DNA of 64,000 nt from NCBI GenBank assembly GCA_964462525.1, contig CAYWWY010000004.1, forward strand, positions 124,001 through 188,000, read 5' to 3'. The stretch is from CAYWWY01 sp964462525 (lineage in GTDB: Bacteria; Thermotogota; Thermotogae; MWEM01). Numbering within the stretch: the first letter of the stretch is position 1; every line of letters begins with the position of its first letter. A program made the translations under genes and the position numbers. Positions 9,394 through 17,986 of the stretch are shown here, one piece after another. The notes beneath the pieces were generated by a model. The model searched no databases. It was not told the DNA's origin and saw only the letters and a program-made list of their open reading frames with translations.

Positions 9394-10293
9394 TTAGGGG
9401 ATTTCTTTCTCCAATTGACAGATTTCCCGCGCCAATGCTAAAGCGATATCTTTCGTTCCTTCAAACAGGTGAGCCTGAATCCCAGAAGATACCGTTGCAT
9501 GAAACCGGGTAAAGAATTCGGAATTATGGAATAGCCCTCCCATCCACGCGATGGAAGGCGATTTATCTTTGAGTTTTCGTGCCAAAGTCTGAATCCCGCA
9601 TGCTAATGTTTCCAACCCCGATTCGATCACCGACCATAACCAAGGGTCGGAAGCATCCATCAAACAACGGGACGCAGCGGCCACATCGTTTCGATTTTCA
9701 GGAAGATAGAAGGCGGCGATTGCTTCGCGGGGATTTTCCGGAAATCGTTCCTGAATGACTGAGAAGCATGATTGGTACGGAAAGATTCCATCACAATAAT
9801 GGAGATAGTGCCTCATCACCTCTTTCACGATCCAAAATCCACTGGCTTCATCCCCCAAAAGGAATCCCCAACCCCCTGCGCGGTATACCGTTCCAGCCGA
9901 AGTCTTCCCAAAAGCAACCGACCCTGTGCCACAAATCACTAGGATTCCCGAAGAATCGGGGAAATTCGCAAAAAGAGCACCCTCTGCATCGGTCCGCACA
10001 ACCACTTTGGCTTTGGGGTACAATTGGTTCAATACAGCAGTAAGCTCTTGACGGCCTTTCCCATGGCCCGCTCCGGCCATGGCTACATTAACCCCTGCTG
10101 GTTGAGGAATCTGTCGACTCAATTCTTGAAAGGTTGTTATGATGTTTGTAGTTCCAGCAGATGTTATATTCAGGTTCCCAGATACTTCGAACCGGTTCAG
10201 CACGGTTCCACAATGCGAAACAAGAACGGCGCGAAGGGTGCTCCCCCCGGCATCAACCCCCAAAAAGACAGAATTGAGTTCCCGTTGGTTCAT
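9394..10293 (-). CDS. BadF/BadG/BcrA/BcrD-type sugar kinase (N-acetylglucosamine/MurNAc kinase-like)
   Basis: An ASKHA-fold kinase of 299 residues. The N-terminal phosphate loop FLGVDAGGSTLRA (about 10-22) and the second phosphate motif VICGTGSVAFGK are those of eukaryote-type N-acetylglucosamine kinases and bacterial MurK. It overlaps the end of murQ (ATGA type), so a role in phosphorylating N-acetylglucosamine or N-acetylmuramic acid from cell-wall recycling is likely. With MurQ this gives MurNAc to MurNAc-6-P to GlcNAc-6-P. Substrate choice is inferred from the neighbour. Confidence 0.82.
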   Translation of the reverse strand: MNQRELNSVFLGVDAGGSTLRAVLVSHCGTVLNRFEVSGNLNITSAGTTNIITTFQELSRQIPQPAGVNVAMAGAGHGKGRQELTAVLNQLYPKAKVVVRTDAEGALFANFPDSSGILVICGTGSVAFGKTSAGTVYRAGGWGFLLGDEASGFWIVKEVMRHYLHYCDGIFPYQSCFSVIQERFPENPREAIAAFYLPENRNDVAAASRCLMDASDPWLWSVIESGLETLACGIQTLARKLKDKSPSIAWMGGLFHNSEFFTRFHATVSSGIQAHLFEGTKDIALALAREICQLEKEIP

Positions 10294-11180
10294 TTTTTGT
10301 TTAGGGCTTTGCGGATAAATCCCTTATGGGTTTCCAGTCTCCGCTTGGCTTCTTGGGTATCGACACCAAGCAGAATTTTGGCAATTGCTGTCTTGCAATG
10401 CCAATTGACAGCCTCCAATTCGCTTTTCGCTGTGCTTTCATCCGCTTCGGTCGCTTCACACACGATATTTATTGCGCGCACCTTTAACTTTTCGTTTAAG
10501 GTTTGCACATCCACCATCAAATTGCTGTACACCTTTCCCATATGGATCATGGACACGGTACTGATCATATTCAATACCATTTTCTGAGCGCTGCCCGCTT
10601 TTAGCCGGGTTGATCCGGTCAACACCTCCGGTCCGGTCAACAACCGGATCGTCACATCTGCCAGACGCACCAATTCGGGCCTTTCCACATTGCAAATCAA
10701 CGCGGTGGAACATCCCAAAGAGCGGGCATGTTCAAGAACTCCGCCAACATAAGGGGTCCGGCCACTTGCTGTAACCCCGATCACCATATCGTTCGCATTG
10801 GGCTTCAATGTGAGAAGATCCGCTTTTCCTTCTGCCCAGTTATCCTCAACCGCTTCGACAGATTGGGTTAAGGCAGCCATCCCACCAGCCATGATGAAAG
10901 AGAAAAGCCCCACCGACGCGTTAAACGTTGGGACGGTTTCGACAGCATCCATAACTGCCATTCGCCCGCTTGTTCCCGCTCCGCAATAGATGATTCTCCC
11001 CCCCTCATTCATCGAATCGACTGCCCTTTTCACTACCTGTTCAATCTCAGTGAGCATATCCCGAATCGCCAACGGAATAACTGTGTCTTCTTCGTTCATG
11101 ACACGCAAAATCTGTCGGATGCTCATTTTATCCAGATTCATGGTTTTGGGATTTCTCTGTTCCGTCGTCAAATTATCCAT
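10290..11180 (-). CDS. murQ: N-acetylmuramic acid 6-phosphate etherase MurQ
   Basis: Cleaves the lactyl ether of MurNAc-6-phosphate to give GlcNAc-6-phosphate and D-lactate in peptidoglycan salvage. The 296-residue protein starts with the family motif TEQRNP and has the SIS-domain phosphate site YCGAGTSGRMAVMDAVE (65-81). The acidic residues matching the catalytic pair of E. coli MurQ are Glu81 and Glu112 (QSVEAVEDN). GGAG precedes the ATG. A promoter with an extended -10 box lies about 95 bases upstream, so murQ probably heads the operon that runs down to xanthine dehydrogenase. Confidence 0.92.
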   Translation of the reverse strand: MDNLTTEQRNPKTMNLDKMSIRQILRVMNEEDTVIPLAIRDMLTEIEQVVKRAVDSMNEGGRIIYCGAGTSGRMAVMDAVETVPTFNASVGLFSFIMAGGMAALTQSVEAVEDNWAEGKADLLTLKPNANDMVIGVTASGRTPYVGGVLEHARSLGCSTALICNVERPELVRLADVTIRLLTGPEVLTGSTRLKAGSAQKMVLNMISTVSMIHMGKVYSNLMVDVQTLNEKLKVRAINIVCEATEADESTAKSELEAVNWHCKTAIAKILLGVDTQEAKRRLETHKGFIRKALNKK

Positions 11181-11273
11181 GGTCTCTCCGCCTTTTCTGA
11201 TTGCTTTTCATTTCGTTCTGAAAGAAAGATGGGTCGCCAACTCTTCATCCCTTTTCTCGTTCAATCAAACACA

Positions 11274-11282
11274 ATTATACCA
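11274..11282 (-). promoter_or_regulatory. Extended -10 promoter of the murQ operon
   Basis: On the minus strand the sequence reads TGGTATAAT. The -35 region is poor, as is common with extended -10 promoters. Transcription would start near 11267 and give an about 90-base leader before murQ. Confidence 0.6.
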
Positions 11283-11320
11283 TGAGTCATCAAAAAAACG
11301 GAACGCTTCTACAATAGCTT

Positions 11321-11344
11321 AGGGACAGCCAATCGGCTGTCCCT
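11321..11344. repeat. Perfect inverted repeat between tldE and murQ
   Basis: AGGGACAGCC, a 4-base loop AATC, and GGCTGTCCCT form a 10-bp perfect stem. On the plus strand it is followed by GTCTTTT; on the minus strand, the direction of both flanking genes, no T-run follows. It may still mark the end of the tldD-tldE transcript or pause transcription; a classical terminator is not proven. Confidence 0.5.
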
Positions 11345-11396
11345 GTCTTTTGGGATTTTGATTGAACCCTTTTTAAAAGGAGTCTAGAGCAATGGC

Positions 11397-12701
11397 TTAC
11401 ATACACCCAGCGATTGTGGCGCCCATCATACGAACGCGGGAAGGTCCTTGATAATTGCCCAATTGGACTGTCTCTTTGGACAATCGCAAATGGGATTGAA
11501 CATTATGGATGTTGCCGGAAACGCTCCCCCCGGTAATGGGAATCTTTTGATTCCCGTCATCGTACCATCCAAGCCGGATCTCGCCAGCAAAGTCGCCAGT
11601 GACAGCTTCCATCTCAAAAGAAGAGAACGCGACAAGTTCATAGTGAGGATCAGATCGCATCTCATCGATTCCTGTCTTCCCTGCCTGAACCACAAAATTG
11701 GAAAGATCTCCGGTGGGTGGGCAGCCTACATAGTGCGCATACCGCGTATTTCCCCAATACTGCTTAAGAACGCCATTCTGGATGATCTGCGCAGGGTACC
11801 AAAGAAATCCGTCTGTGTCAAAAAAGCCCGTACCAGCCCCTCCATCCAGATGGGGGTCCAAACGGATGCTGATTTGGTCTTCGAGGATATCGTGTGTTCC
11901 ATGAACCGAATCACCGGGTTTTTGTGTTGAGATCTCTTCATAAACCATCTTGGCCGATGCGTGCGCCAAATAATAATGGAAGAACTCTGGAACCGCTTCA
12001 CCACCCAAAATAACCGGTAACTGAGTCCGACTGGATGGAGTGGGTTGGGCCAATGAACGTTGTTGAGCGAAATAGTAGCTTTCTTCCAACGATTCATTCA
12101 GAAAATTCAGAGGAAACCCGGTAAACTTCATGCTTTTATAGATTTCCACCTCTTCTCCCTTAGAAGGATGCGTAATGATCACCTCAAAAAAACCATGATC
12201 TCCTTCTTCGATGCAATCAATCCCTTCGGAATTTCGAATCCGGGTTTGGATCCGATGAATGAATATTTCTCCCGAATTGAGCCATCCTTTTCCTTTGGGA
12301 GCCGCTTGAGTCATTGCCTTTCCTAAAGCGATCGCTTTATCGACAAGGTCCATCTCTCTTTTTGCATGAGGATTGGTCGTTTGCGCGCCATCCGGTTTCA
12401 CCAGAGGGAAGGGGGGATTGTGGATAAACTGCGAAGCAAAGACCGCTTGGCTGATTTTTTGAGAAATCTCGGAATCAGTCATGGATGGATGGAGAACAAC
12501 CGTAGCCAAACCCAATCGCTGAGATCCATCCGTTTCAGTGGGCAAGTAAACAGTTAACTGATACTGGAGAACCTCCTGCGTTCTGGCCATATCCATCTCC
12601 TGACGGACCAAATAGATTTCCTGAGAAGTGGTCTTCGTTTGAGTGAGCTTCCACCCGCTCAATTGGGGGAACTGATTAACGCCTGCGATGATGGCATCCA
12701 T
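11397..12701 (-). CDS. tldE: TldE/PmbA family metalloprotease subunit
   Basis: Partner of TldD in the heterodimeric TldD/TldE protease, which degrades unfolded or cleaved peptides in the cytoplasm. TldE itself lacks the zinc motif, as here. The start chosen (ATG 12701) overlaps the tldD stop as TAATG and has GAGGT seven bases upstream; an ATG seven codons earlier is also in frame. The protein is about 434 residues, the normal length. Typical C-terminal features such as GGAGTGFFDTDGF and PITGGSVSGNI are visible. It follows the ABC transporter genes and tldD without a gap. Confidence 0.88.
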   Translation of the reverse strand: MDAIIAGVNQFPQLSGWKLTQTKTTSQEIYLVRQEMDMARTQEVLQYQLTVYLPTETDGSQRLGLATVVLHPSMTDSEISQKISQAVFASQFIHNPPFPLVKPDGAQTTNPHAKREMDLVDKAIALGKAMTQAAPKGKGWLNSGEIFIHRIQTRIRNSEGIDCIEEGDHGFFEVIITHPSKGEEVEIYKSMKFTGFPLNFLNESLEESYYFAQQRSLAQPTPSSRTQLPVILGGEAVPEFFHYYLAHASAKMVYEEISTQKPGDSVHGTHDILEDQISIRLDPHLDGGAGTGFFDTDGFLWYPAQIIQNGVLKQYWGNTRYAHYVGCPPTGDLSNFVVQAGKTGIDEMRSDPHYELVAFSSFEMEAVTGDFAGEIRLGWYDDGNQKIPITGGSVSGNIHNVQSHLRLSKETVQLGNYQGPSRVRMMGATIAGCM

Positions 12702-14140
12702 TATCCCAACCTCGCTTTGCATCGAATATAGGGTCCGCCATTCGCGTTTTTCACAAACTCTTTATACCCTTTTCCGCAAGCGCCAGAACCAAATAACTCA
12801 AAATCATCGCTGACCATTGTGATCGACTGCAAAAGATCTGGAACATATCCCGTCATGATCACAGGCGAGACAATCACCCCGGTAAAGGCTCCATTTCGGA
12901 TTTCTTGTCCATAGAGAACCATGCATTGGATCCCCCAATTTTTGGGATCTTCCATTCCGCTCATCATTCGCTTAAGCAGAAATCCATGTTCGATGGAATG
13001 GATCATATCGTCCAGATGATCCAAACCGGGTTCAAAGAAGGTGTTGGTCATCCGTGTATAGGCTTTGTTGGCAAAGGATTGGCGTTTTCCGTTTCCTGTC
13101 GGTTGGGTACCCAGCCGGAGTGCAGAAAGCTGATCACAGATTCCTGTCTTAAGGATTCCGTTTTCGATAATCAAAGTGTTGGATGCCAAAACCCCCTCAT
13201 CGTCGAACCAGTACGAGGAAACTGTGTTATGGACAGCCGCGCCATCGCGCATCTGCACAATCGAAGACGCAATCGGTTTGCCCAGATATTCTCGGGCCTT
13301 GGCCCTTTCTTTCACAAACATATCCATTTCCACCCCGTGACCGAAGGCTTCATGAGCGATTAAACCCGTTATTTCCGGAGAACAAATGACATCATATGCT
13401 CCTGGGTGCACTTTTTGCGCATCCAACAACATCAAACATTCATCGATAATTTGCGGAGCCATCAAATCCATTTCTCCCAACTGGATCGGACCCTCACGAT
13501 CGGAAAAAGATCCGTAGGCAAACTGAGTCTTCTCTCCTCGACGGACAATCGGGATGACATATCCTTGGCTCCAGAGGTACGACTGCATCAGGTTTCTTTT
13601 CGTAGAGCAATACATTTTTCGGACGAAGACTTCTTCATAGACCGCTTTCACATCTACAACCTCTGGGGATTGTTCCAATCCTTTGCGAACAATGGCCCGC
13701 AGCCGTTCAATCTTGCCTTCAGGGGAAAGATCTCCAGGGAGCGACTCCACGCTCGCGTTCCACTCTCCCTTCAATGGTTCTTCCCGAACAAGGGGATATT
13801 GAGTACTGGAAAACCCTTGGGAAAGAAGCGGCGCGGATCCGATCACCAAATCCCGGATTGTTTTGACCAGACGATCTTCTGAGCCAACCGATAGTTGGTT
13901 GAAAGAATGCTCGAAATATTGGCCTTCGTGAAAAACGCGAACCACAAAGCCCCGATCGGTCCACATGCTATCGCGTACTTCAACTCCGCTTTTCTGCGCT
14001 TGATAGCTGACGCCTTCACAATCGGTTCCGAATATTGACACAAAAGAAAAATCGCGAGAAAGGGCATCAACGGTTTTTTGGATGCCCTCTTGATGAGCGA
14101 TAAAAAAGGGCGATGTGGGTACACACTTATTATTACTCAT
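12701..14140 (-). CDS. tldD: TldD family zinc metalloprotease subunit
   Basis: Catalytic subunit of the TldD/TldE protease, about 479 residues. The modified zinc motif HEAFGHGVE is present (His263, Glu264, His268, with Glu271 nearby), embedded in SPEITGLIAHEAFGHG. Three ATG codons stand in a row at the start; the third (14140) is best spaced from AAGGA. It overlaps the end of the upstream permease gene, so the protease is co-transcribed with the ABC transporter. That link suggests a peptide-like or peptide-conjugated substrate or a shared stress response, but this is inference. Confidence 0.9.
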   Translation of the reverse strand: MSNNKCVPTSPFFIAHQEGIQKTVDALSRDFSFVSIFGTDCEGVSYQAQKSGVEVRDSMWTDRGFVVRVFHEGQYFEHSFNQLSVGSEDRLVKTIRDLVIGSAPLLSQGFSSTQYPLVREEPLKGEWNASVESLPGDLSPEGKIERLRAIVRKGLEQSPEVVDVKAVYEEVFVRKMYCSTKRNLMQSYLWSQGYVIPIVRRGEKTQFAYGSFSDREGPIQLGEMDLMAPQIIDECLMLLDAQKVHPGAYDVICSPEITGLIAHEAFGHGVEMDMFVKERAKAREYLGKPIASSIVQMRDGAAVHNTVSSYWFDDEGVLASNTLIIENGILKTGICDQLSALRLGTQPTGNGKRQSFANKAYTRMTNTFFEPGLDHLDDMIHSIEHGFLLKRMMSGMEDPKNWGIQCMVLYGQEIRNGAFTGVIVSPVIMTGYVPDLLQSITMVSDDFELFGSGACGKGYKEFVKNANGGPYIRCKARLG

Positions 14141-14142
14141 CA

Positions 14143-15264
14143 TCATTCCTTCTTTCGTTTCCAGGCATGAAGGGCCAAGGCCAAAGCGATGACTGCGTAG
14201 GAAACGAATAATCGAAAGTATTCCCCAATTTGAGAATCTCCAAACAATTTCTGCCCTGCAACGGGAGACACGACAAAGAGGGTATGAAACAAGATGACAC
14301 CGATAATTGCTTGACTGAAAGTAGCCCGTCGTGTATTAGCGCCGCCAACAAGCAAGGCAGCGATGGCAAACATACCCACCTGTTCGTGAGAATTGTAGGT
14401 ATTCAGGGTTCCAATATCCTGAAGGAAGATGAGCTGTCCCCAGGCTGCAAGGACGGTTGACATAATGACCGCTATGATCCGAATGCGATCCACCTTAATG
14501 CCTGCCACTTCTGCAATATGCATGTCTTGACCAGTTGCCCGAATCTGTTGGCCGATCTTTGTACGCAAAAAGAAGAAAATGAAGAAGCAAAGAGCCGCCA
14601 CAATCAACAAGGGTACAACGGGTATGCGGATCATGTCAATCCGTGGTTGAATGATGTTGTTCAAAGATCCACCCACTGATCGGATGACTGGAACGGGGCG
14701 ATTGAGAAAATTCGCAAGATCGATCGTGTTGCGCAACCCAACACCATCGGGTAGCATCATTCTGGGATTGGTCATTGGAAAGACTTGCCCTAGAAGAATC
14801 AAGTAAAACAAGATATATATCCCATTTGCGAAAAATCCCAAGATCATTGCGGTGATCATCTCTCGCCCACGGGCCCGGTTCAACGTTTGACCCACAGCCC
14901 ATCCAGCGATCATGGCAATCGGGGTTGCCATCATGATAGAAAAGAGGAAACCACCCAACCCTGCATTCCATCTCAAAAAGGCGAGAAACGCATTATCCCC
15001 CGCCAAAGTGGTCATCCAGTGTGTTACGAAAATCACAGCCGTTTGGCCGGCCATCGCGCCCAATACGATCGCAAAATTCAGCCCCAGCCCAGCGATAACA
15101 GGAATGATAAGTGCCAATACCAAAAAAGAGTTTCGGGAAAGGCGTGTGATCACTTCTTGAGCCAGAAATCGCAAATCCATCTGTGATGAGATGACGAGAA
15201 AGATACAAACAGCCGTAAATACGATCGGAACAGCGTTTTTTTGGATGATGTCCTTGGTGCGCAT
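14143..15264 (-). CDS. ABC transporter permease, RbsC/BMP-type (second of pair)
   Basis: Membrane subunit, 373 residues with about 8-10 hydrophobic helices, of the BPD_transp_2 family used for ribose, nucleosides and branched-chain amino acids. The cytoplasmic coupling region RATGQDMHIAEVAGIKVDRIRIIA is the family's typical loop. It lies directly after a sister permease and before tldD. With the double ATPase it makes an RbsABC/NupOPQ-like importer. Confidence 0.87.
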   Translation of the reverse strand: MRTKDIIQKNAVPIVFTAVCIFLVISSQMDLRFLAQEVITRLSRNSFLVLALIIPVIAGLGLNFAIVLGAMAGQTAVIFVTHWMTTLAGDNAFLAFLRWNAGLGGFLFSIMMATPIAMIAGWAVGQTLNRARGREMITAMILGFFANGIYILFYLILLGQVFPMTNPRMMLPDGVGLRNTIDLANFLNRPVPVIRSVGGSLNNIIQPRIDMIRIPVVPLLIVAALCFFIFFFLRTKIGQQIRATGQDMHIAEVAGIKVDRIRIIAVIMSTVLAAWGQLIFLQDIGTLNTYNSHEQVGMFAIAALLVGGANTRRATFSQAIIGVILFHTLFVVSPVAGQKLFGDSQIGEYFRLFVSYAVIALALALHAWKRKKE

Positions 15265-15265
15265 C

Positions 15266-16312
15266 TCATTTCCCTCCTTTTCCAGAACGTCGGGTCAGAG
15301 CATAGACAATCATCCCGTTGCTGACGATCATACGCGCAACTTCCGTCACATCCCCTTTGATGAGCTGGCTGGTAACTGGAAGAGATGTTGTCAAAAGCGT
15401 TTGGAACAAAACCGTTCCAACGATCACGTGCGTCACGGTTGCCCTTGTCAAAGATGCGCCACCGATGAGTACCGCAGCGACAGCGGGAAAAGCCATAAGC
15501 ATAGGGCCGGAATATAGTTGCAGAAAACCATAACTCTGCGCATACGCAATGATCCCGATCGCGGCCAGCATATTTGAGAGGACTACAGAGATGGTTCGCA
15601 TTCGCTTGGTGTTGACACCGGACGCGATGGCATAGTTTTCATTTTGGCCGGTTGCATCGATGGCCAACCCTACTTTCGTTCGAAAAAAGAAATACATCAG
15701 AACACAAAAGAAGGCAAAAAACAAAAGCAACCCCGTCGGGACGACCATCCCTCCGATCTCGAATTTCAAGAAATCATTCAACACCTGGCTGGTATGATTT
15801 CGTAGCGAAAGTTGGCTTCGGAGTCCCGATCCTCCAATCGCCCAGATCATCTCCGGATGGGTGAATGGGAGAAGCAACCACCAGATGTTCATAAAGGCGA
15901 CCGAAGAAAACCCGATATAGGTTCCAACCATCATTTCCTGCCCACGGACTTTTGAAAGCAACTTGGCGTATCCGATCCCTGTTACGATGGAAATGGGAAT
16001 GGCAAAAAGAATCGCCATAAAAAAACCGTGAAACCCCTTATAATCCAGTTGCATGCTGATTAACGCTCCGAGCAGACCCGTTAAAATTCCCAGTGGCAAC
16101 CCGAAATTGAGTCCGATTCCCGCGCGCACGGTGGGAATCATAGCCAATCCGAAGAGCCCTGCCATTCCAATTCTCCGCAGGGAGTCACCGATCAAAGGAG
16201 GAATCGCCAATCCCGTCGCAAAGGCAATGATAAAGAGGATAACCAAAAAAGCGATGATGATTAGCCTTGGAATACCAAGACCCAGAAGAAAATCTGTGAT
16301 TTTTCGCAGCAT
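15266..16312 (-). CDS. ABC transporter permease, RbsC/BMP-type (first of pair)
   Basis: Membrane subunit of 348 residues, same family as the following permease, with the coupling loop DATGQNENYAIASGVNTKRMR. The two permeases probably form a heterodimer. The gene starts one base after the ATPase gene stop and ends one base before the next permease starts, a very tight operon. Confidence 0.87.
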   Translation of the reverse strand: MLRKITDFLLGLGIPRLIIIAFLVILFIIAFATGLAIPPLIGDSLRRIGMAGLFGLAMIPTVRAGIGLNFGLPLGILTGLLGALISMQLDYKGFHGFFMAILFAIPISIVTGIGYAKLLSKVRGQEMMVGTYIGFSSVAFMNIWWLLLPFTHPEMIWAIGGSGLRSQLSLRNHTSQVLNDFLKFEIGGMVVPTGLLLFFAFFCVLMYFFFRTKVGLAIDATGQNENYAIASGVNTKRMRTISVVLSNMLAAIGIIAYAQSYGFLQLYSGPMLMAFPAVAAVLIGGASLTRATVTHVIVGTVLFQTLLTTSLPVTSQLIKGDVTEVARMIVSNGMIVYALTRRSGKGGK

Positions 16313-16313
16313 C

Positions 16314-17909
16314 TCATACCACCTCTGTTTTCTGTCCGGCCATCATCAGCCCGTAATCCACATCCGGCGCATCGGGAGCAAGGATTCCCGCTAAATACCC
16401 TTCCGATACAATCGCGATGCGATCGCAAATCTTGCGCAGCTCTCCCAACTCGCTTGATGTCATGATCACAGTGACTCCATGGTTTCGGTTCAACTCCACC
16501 AGGATATCCAACACAATCTTCTTTGCCCCCACATCGATCCCTCGTGTCGGTTCTGAAACGAAAAGAATCTTCGGTTCCAGGCTGAAGGCGCGAGCGAGAC
16601 AGACTTTTTGCTGGTTTCCACCGCTCAATCGCCGCGCCATCTGCTGGGGTCCGGTGCATCGGATATCCAATTCCTTGATGTATTTCAACGAGTGTTCTCG
16701 TATAGACGCAACGTCATATAAATGAAGCCATGGAGTCAGGAAGTTCTTCTTGAGAAAACGGTTATGCACCTGGATGGTTGGCGTAGTGATGTTCATCTCG
16801 ATGCTCTGCTCCAAAAGCAACCCAGTGCCTCTGCGATCTTCCGATACAAATGCAATCCCTTTGGAAAGCGGGTCCATCGGTTCATTCAGTTCGATGGGTT
16901 TGTTCTCCAACATCACCCTACCCGATGTGGGAAACAGACCCATAACACCGTTGGCGATACCGATCTTTCCACCCCCGGCCAAACCACCAATTCCAAGGAC
17001 TTCTCCCCGTTGGACTTCCAGAGATACGTCGCGAACCTCTTCACCCGGCATCTCTACCTTTAGGTTTCGTATATCGAGAACGATATCTTTTTCATCGTAA
17101 AGGTGGTCCCGTTTTAAGATTTCGCTTGTTTCCAGCTTCCTACCGACCATTTCCGCAGCGATTTCTTCGATGGTGATCTGGACCTTAGGCCTTTGATCCA
17201 CCATACCTCCGTCGCGAAGGATGGTAACATGATCGGCCACCTGCATGATTTCATCCAATCGATGGGTGATGAACAGAAAGGAAATCCCTTTGGCGGTGAG
17301 ATCTTTCATGGCCTTAAGAAGCATCTGCGCTTCGCTTTCGGTAAGGACAGCCGTGGGTTCATCGAAAACAAGTAGCTTGATATCTCCTTTGTCAATTTCG
17401 CGAGCAATTTCCACAAATTGCATATGTCCAACCGGAAGTCCAGAAACCAACCGGGTTTCATCCAAGCTCATTCCGAGTTGATTCACGGCTTTTCGAGCGT
17501 CACTGTTCATTTTTCCAAAATCGAGCGATTCCAGAGATTTTCCGAAGACCATACTCACCGGATTGCGTTTGGTTATCTCGCGATTCAATTTAATGTTCTC
17601 CGTAATCGAGAATCCGGGTAAAAGCATGAACTCTTGATGCACCATTCCGATCCCCAGACCCATGGCTTTTTGAGGAGATGTAATCTTGACTTGGTTCCCA
17701 TCGATTCGTGTTTCTCCGTCAAATCCACCGGTATCGAAGATTACGGGCATCCCGAACAGGATGTTCATCAGGGTGGATTTACCCGCCCCATTTTCTCCGG
17801 CAATCGCGTGAATCTCTCCCGGAGTTATCTTGATGGTCACATCTTTCAACACAGGCACACCATAGTAGGACTTGCTGATATGATCCATTTCCAGGACGTA
17901 TTGCGCCAT
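16314..17909 (-). CDS. Sugar/nucleoside ABC transporter ATP-binding protein (two ABC domains)
   Basis: A 531-residue double ABC ATPase of the RbsA/MglA/NupO type. Domain 1 has Walker A GENGAGKST and Walker B LLVFDEPT; its signature is degenerate (GLPVGHMQ). Domain 2 has a degenerate Walker A (GLAGGGKIG) but an intact signature LSGGNQQK and an altered Walker B (ILFVSEPTRGID, Ser for Asp). This asymmetry is usual in the family. It energises the two permeases that follow. The binding protein gene upstream is separated by a strong stem-loop. Confidence 0.9.
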   Translation of the reverse strand: MAQYVLEMDHISKSYYGVPVLKDVTIKITPGEIHAIAGENGAGKSTLMNILFGMPVIFDTGGFDGETRIDGNQVKITSPQKAMGLGIGMVHQEFMLLPGFSITENIKLNREITKRNPVSMVFGKSLESLDFGKMNSDARKAVNQLGMSLDETRLVSGLPVGHMQFVEIAREIDKGDIKLLVFDEPTAVLTESEAQMLLKAMKDLTAKGISFLFITHRLDEIMQVADHVTILRDGGMVDQRPKVQITIEEIAAEMVGRKLETSEILKRDHLYDEKDIVLDIRNLKVEMPGEEVRDVSLEVQRGEVLGIGGLAGGGKIGIANGVMGLFPTSGRVMLENKPIELNEPMDPLSKGIAFVSEDRRGTGLLLEQSIEMNITTPTIQVHNRFLKKNFLTPWLHLYDVASIREHSLKYIKELDIRCTGPQQMARRLSGGNQQKVCLARAFSLEPKILFVSEPTRGIDVGAKKIVLDILVELNRNHGVTVIMTSSELGELRKICDRIAIVSEGYLAGILAPDAPDVDYGLMMAGQKTEVV

Positions 17910-17927
17910 AGTACCCTCCTAATCATA

Positions 17928-17957
17928 AAAGATGCCGGGTCGAGACCCGACATCTTT
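17928..17957 (-). terminator. Stem-loop between binding-protein and ATPase genes (attenuator-like)
   Basis: AAAGATG-C-CGGGT, loop CGAG, ACCCG-A-CATCTTT forms a 12-bp stem with one mismatch. On the minus strand a short T-rich stretch follows. Such structures after the first gene of binding-protein operons stabilise the upstream message and let only part of transcription continue, giving more binding protein than transporter. Confidence 0.6.
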
Positions 17958-17986
17958 ATGGATTGCTAAGAGTTCAGGTTCAAGGA

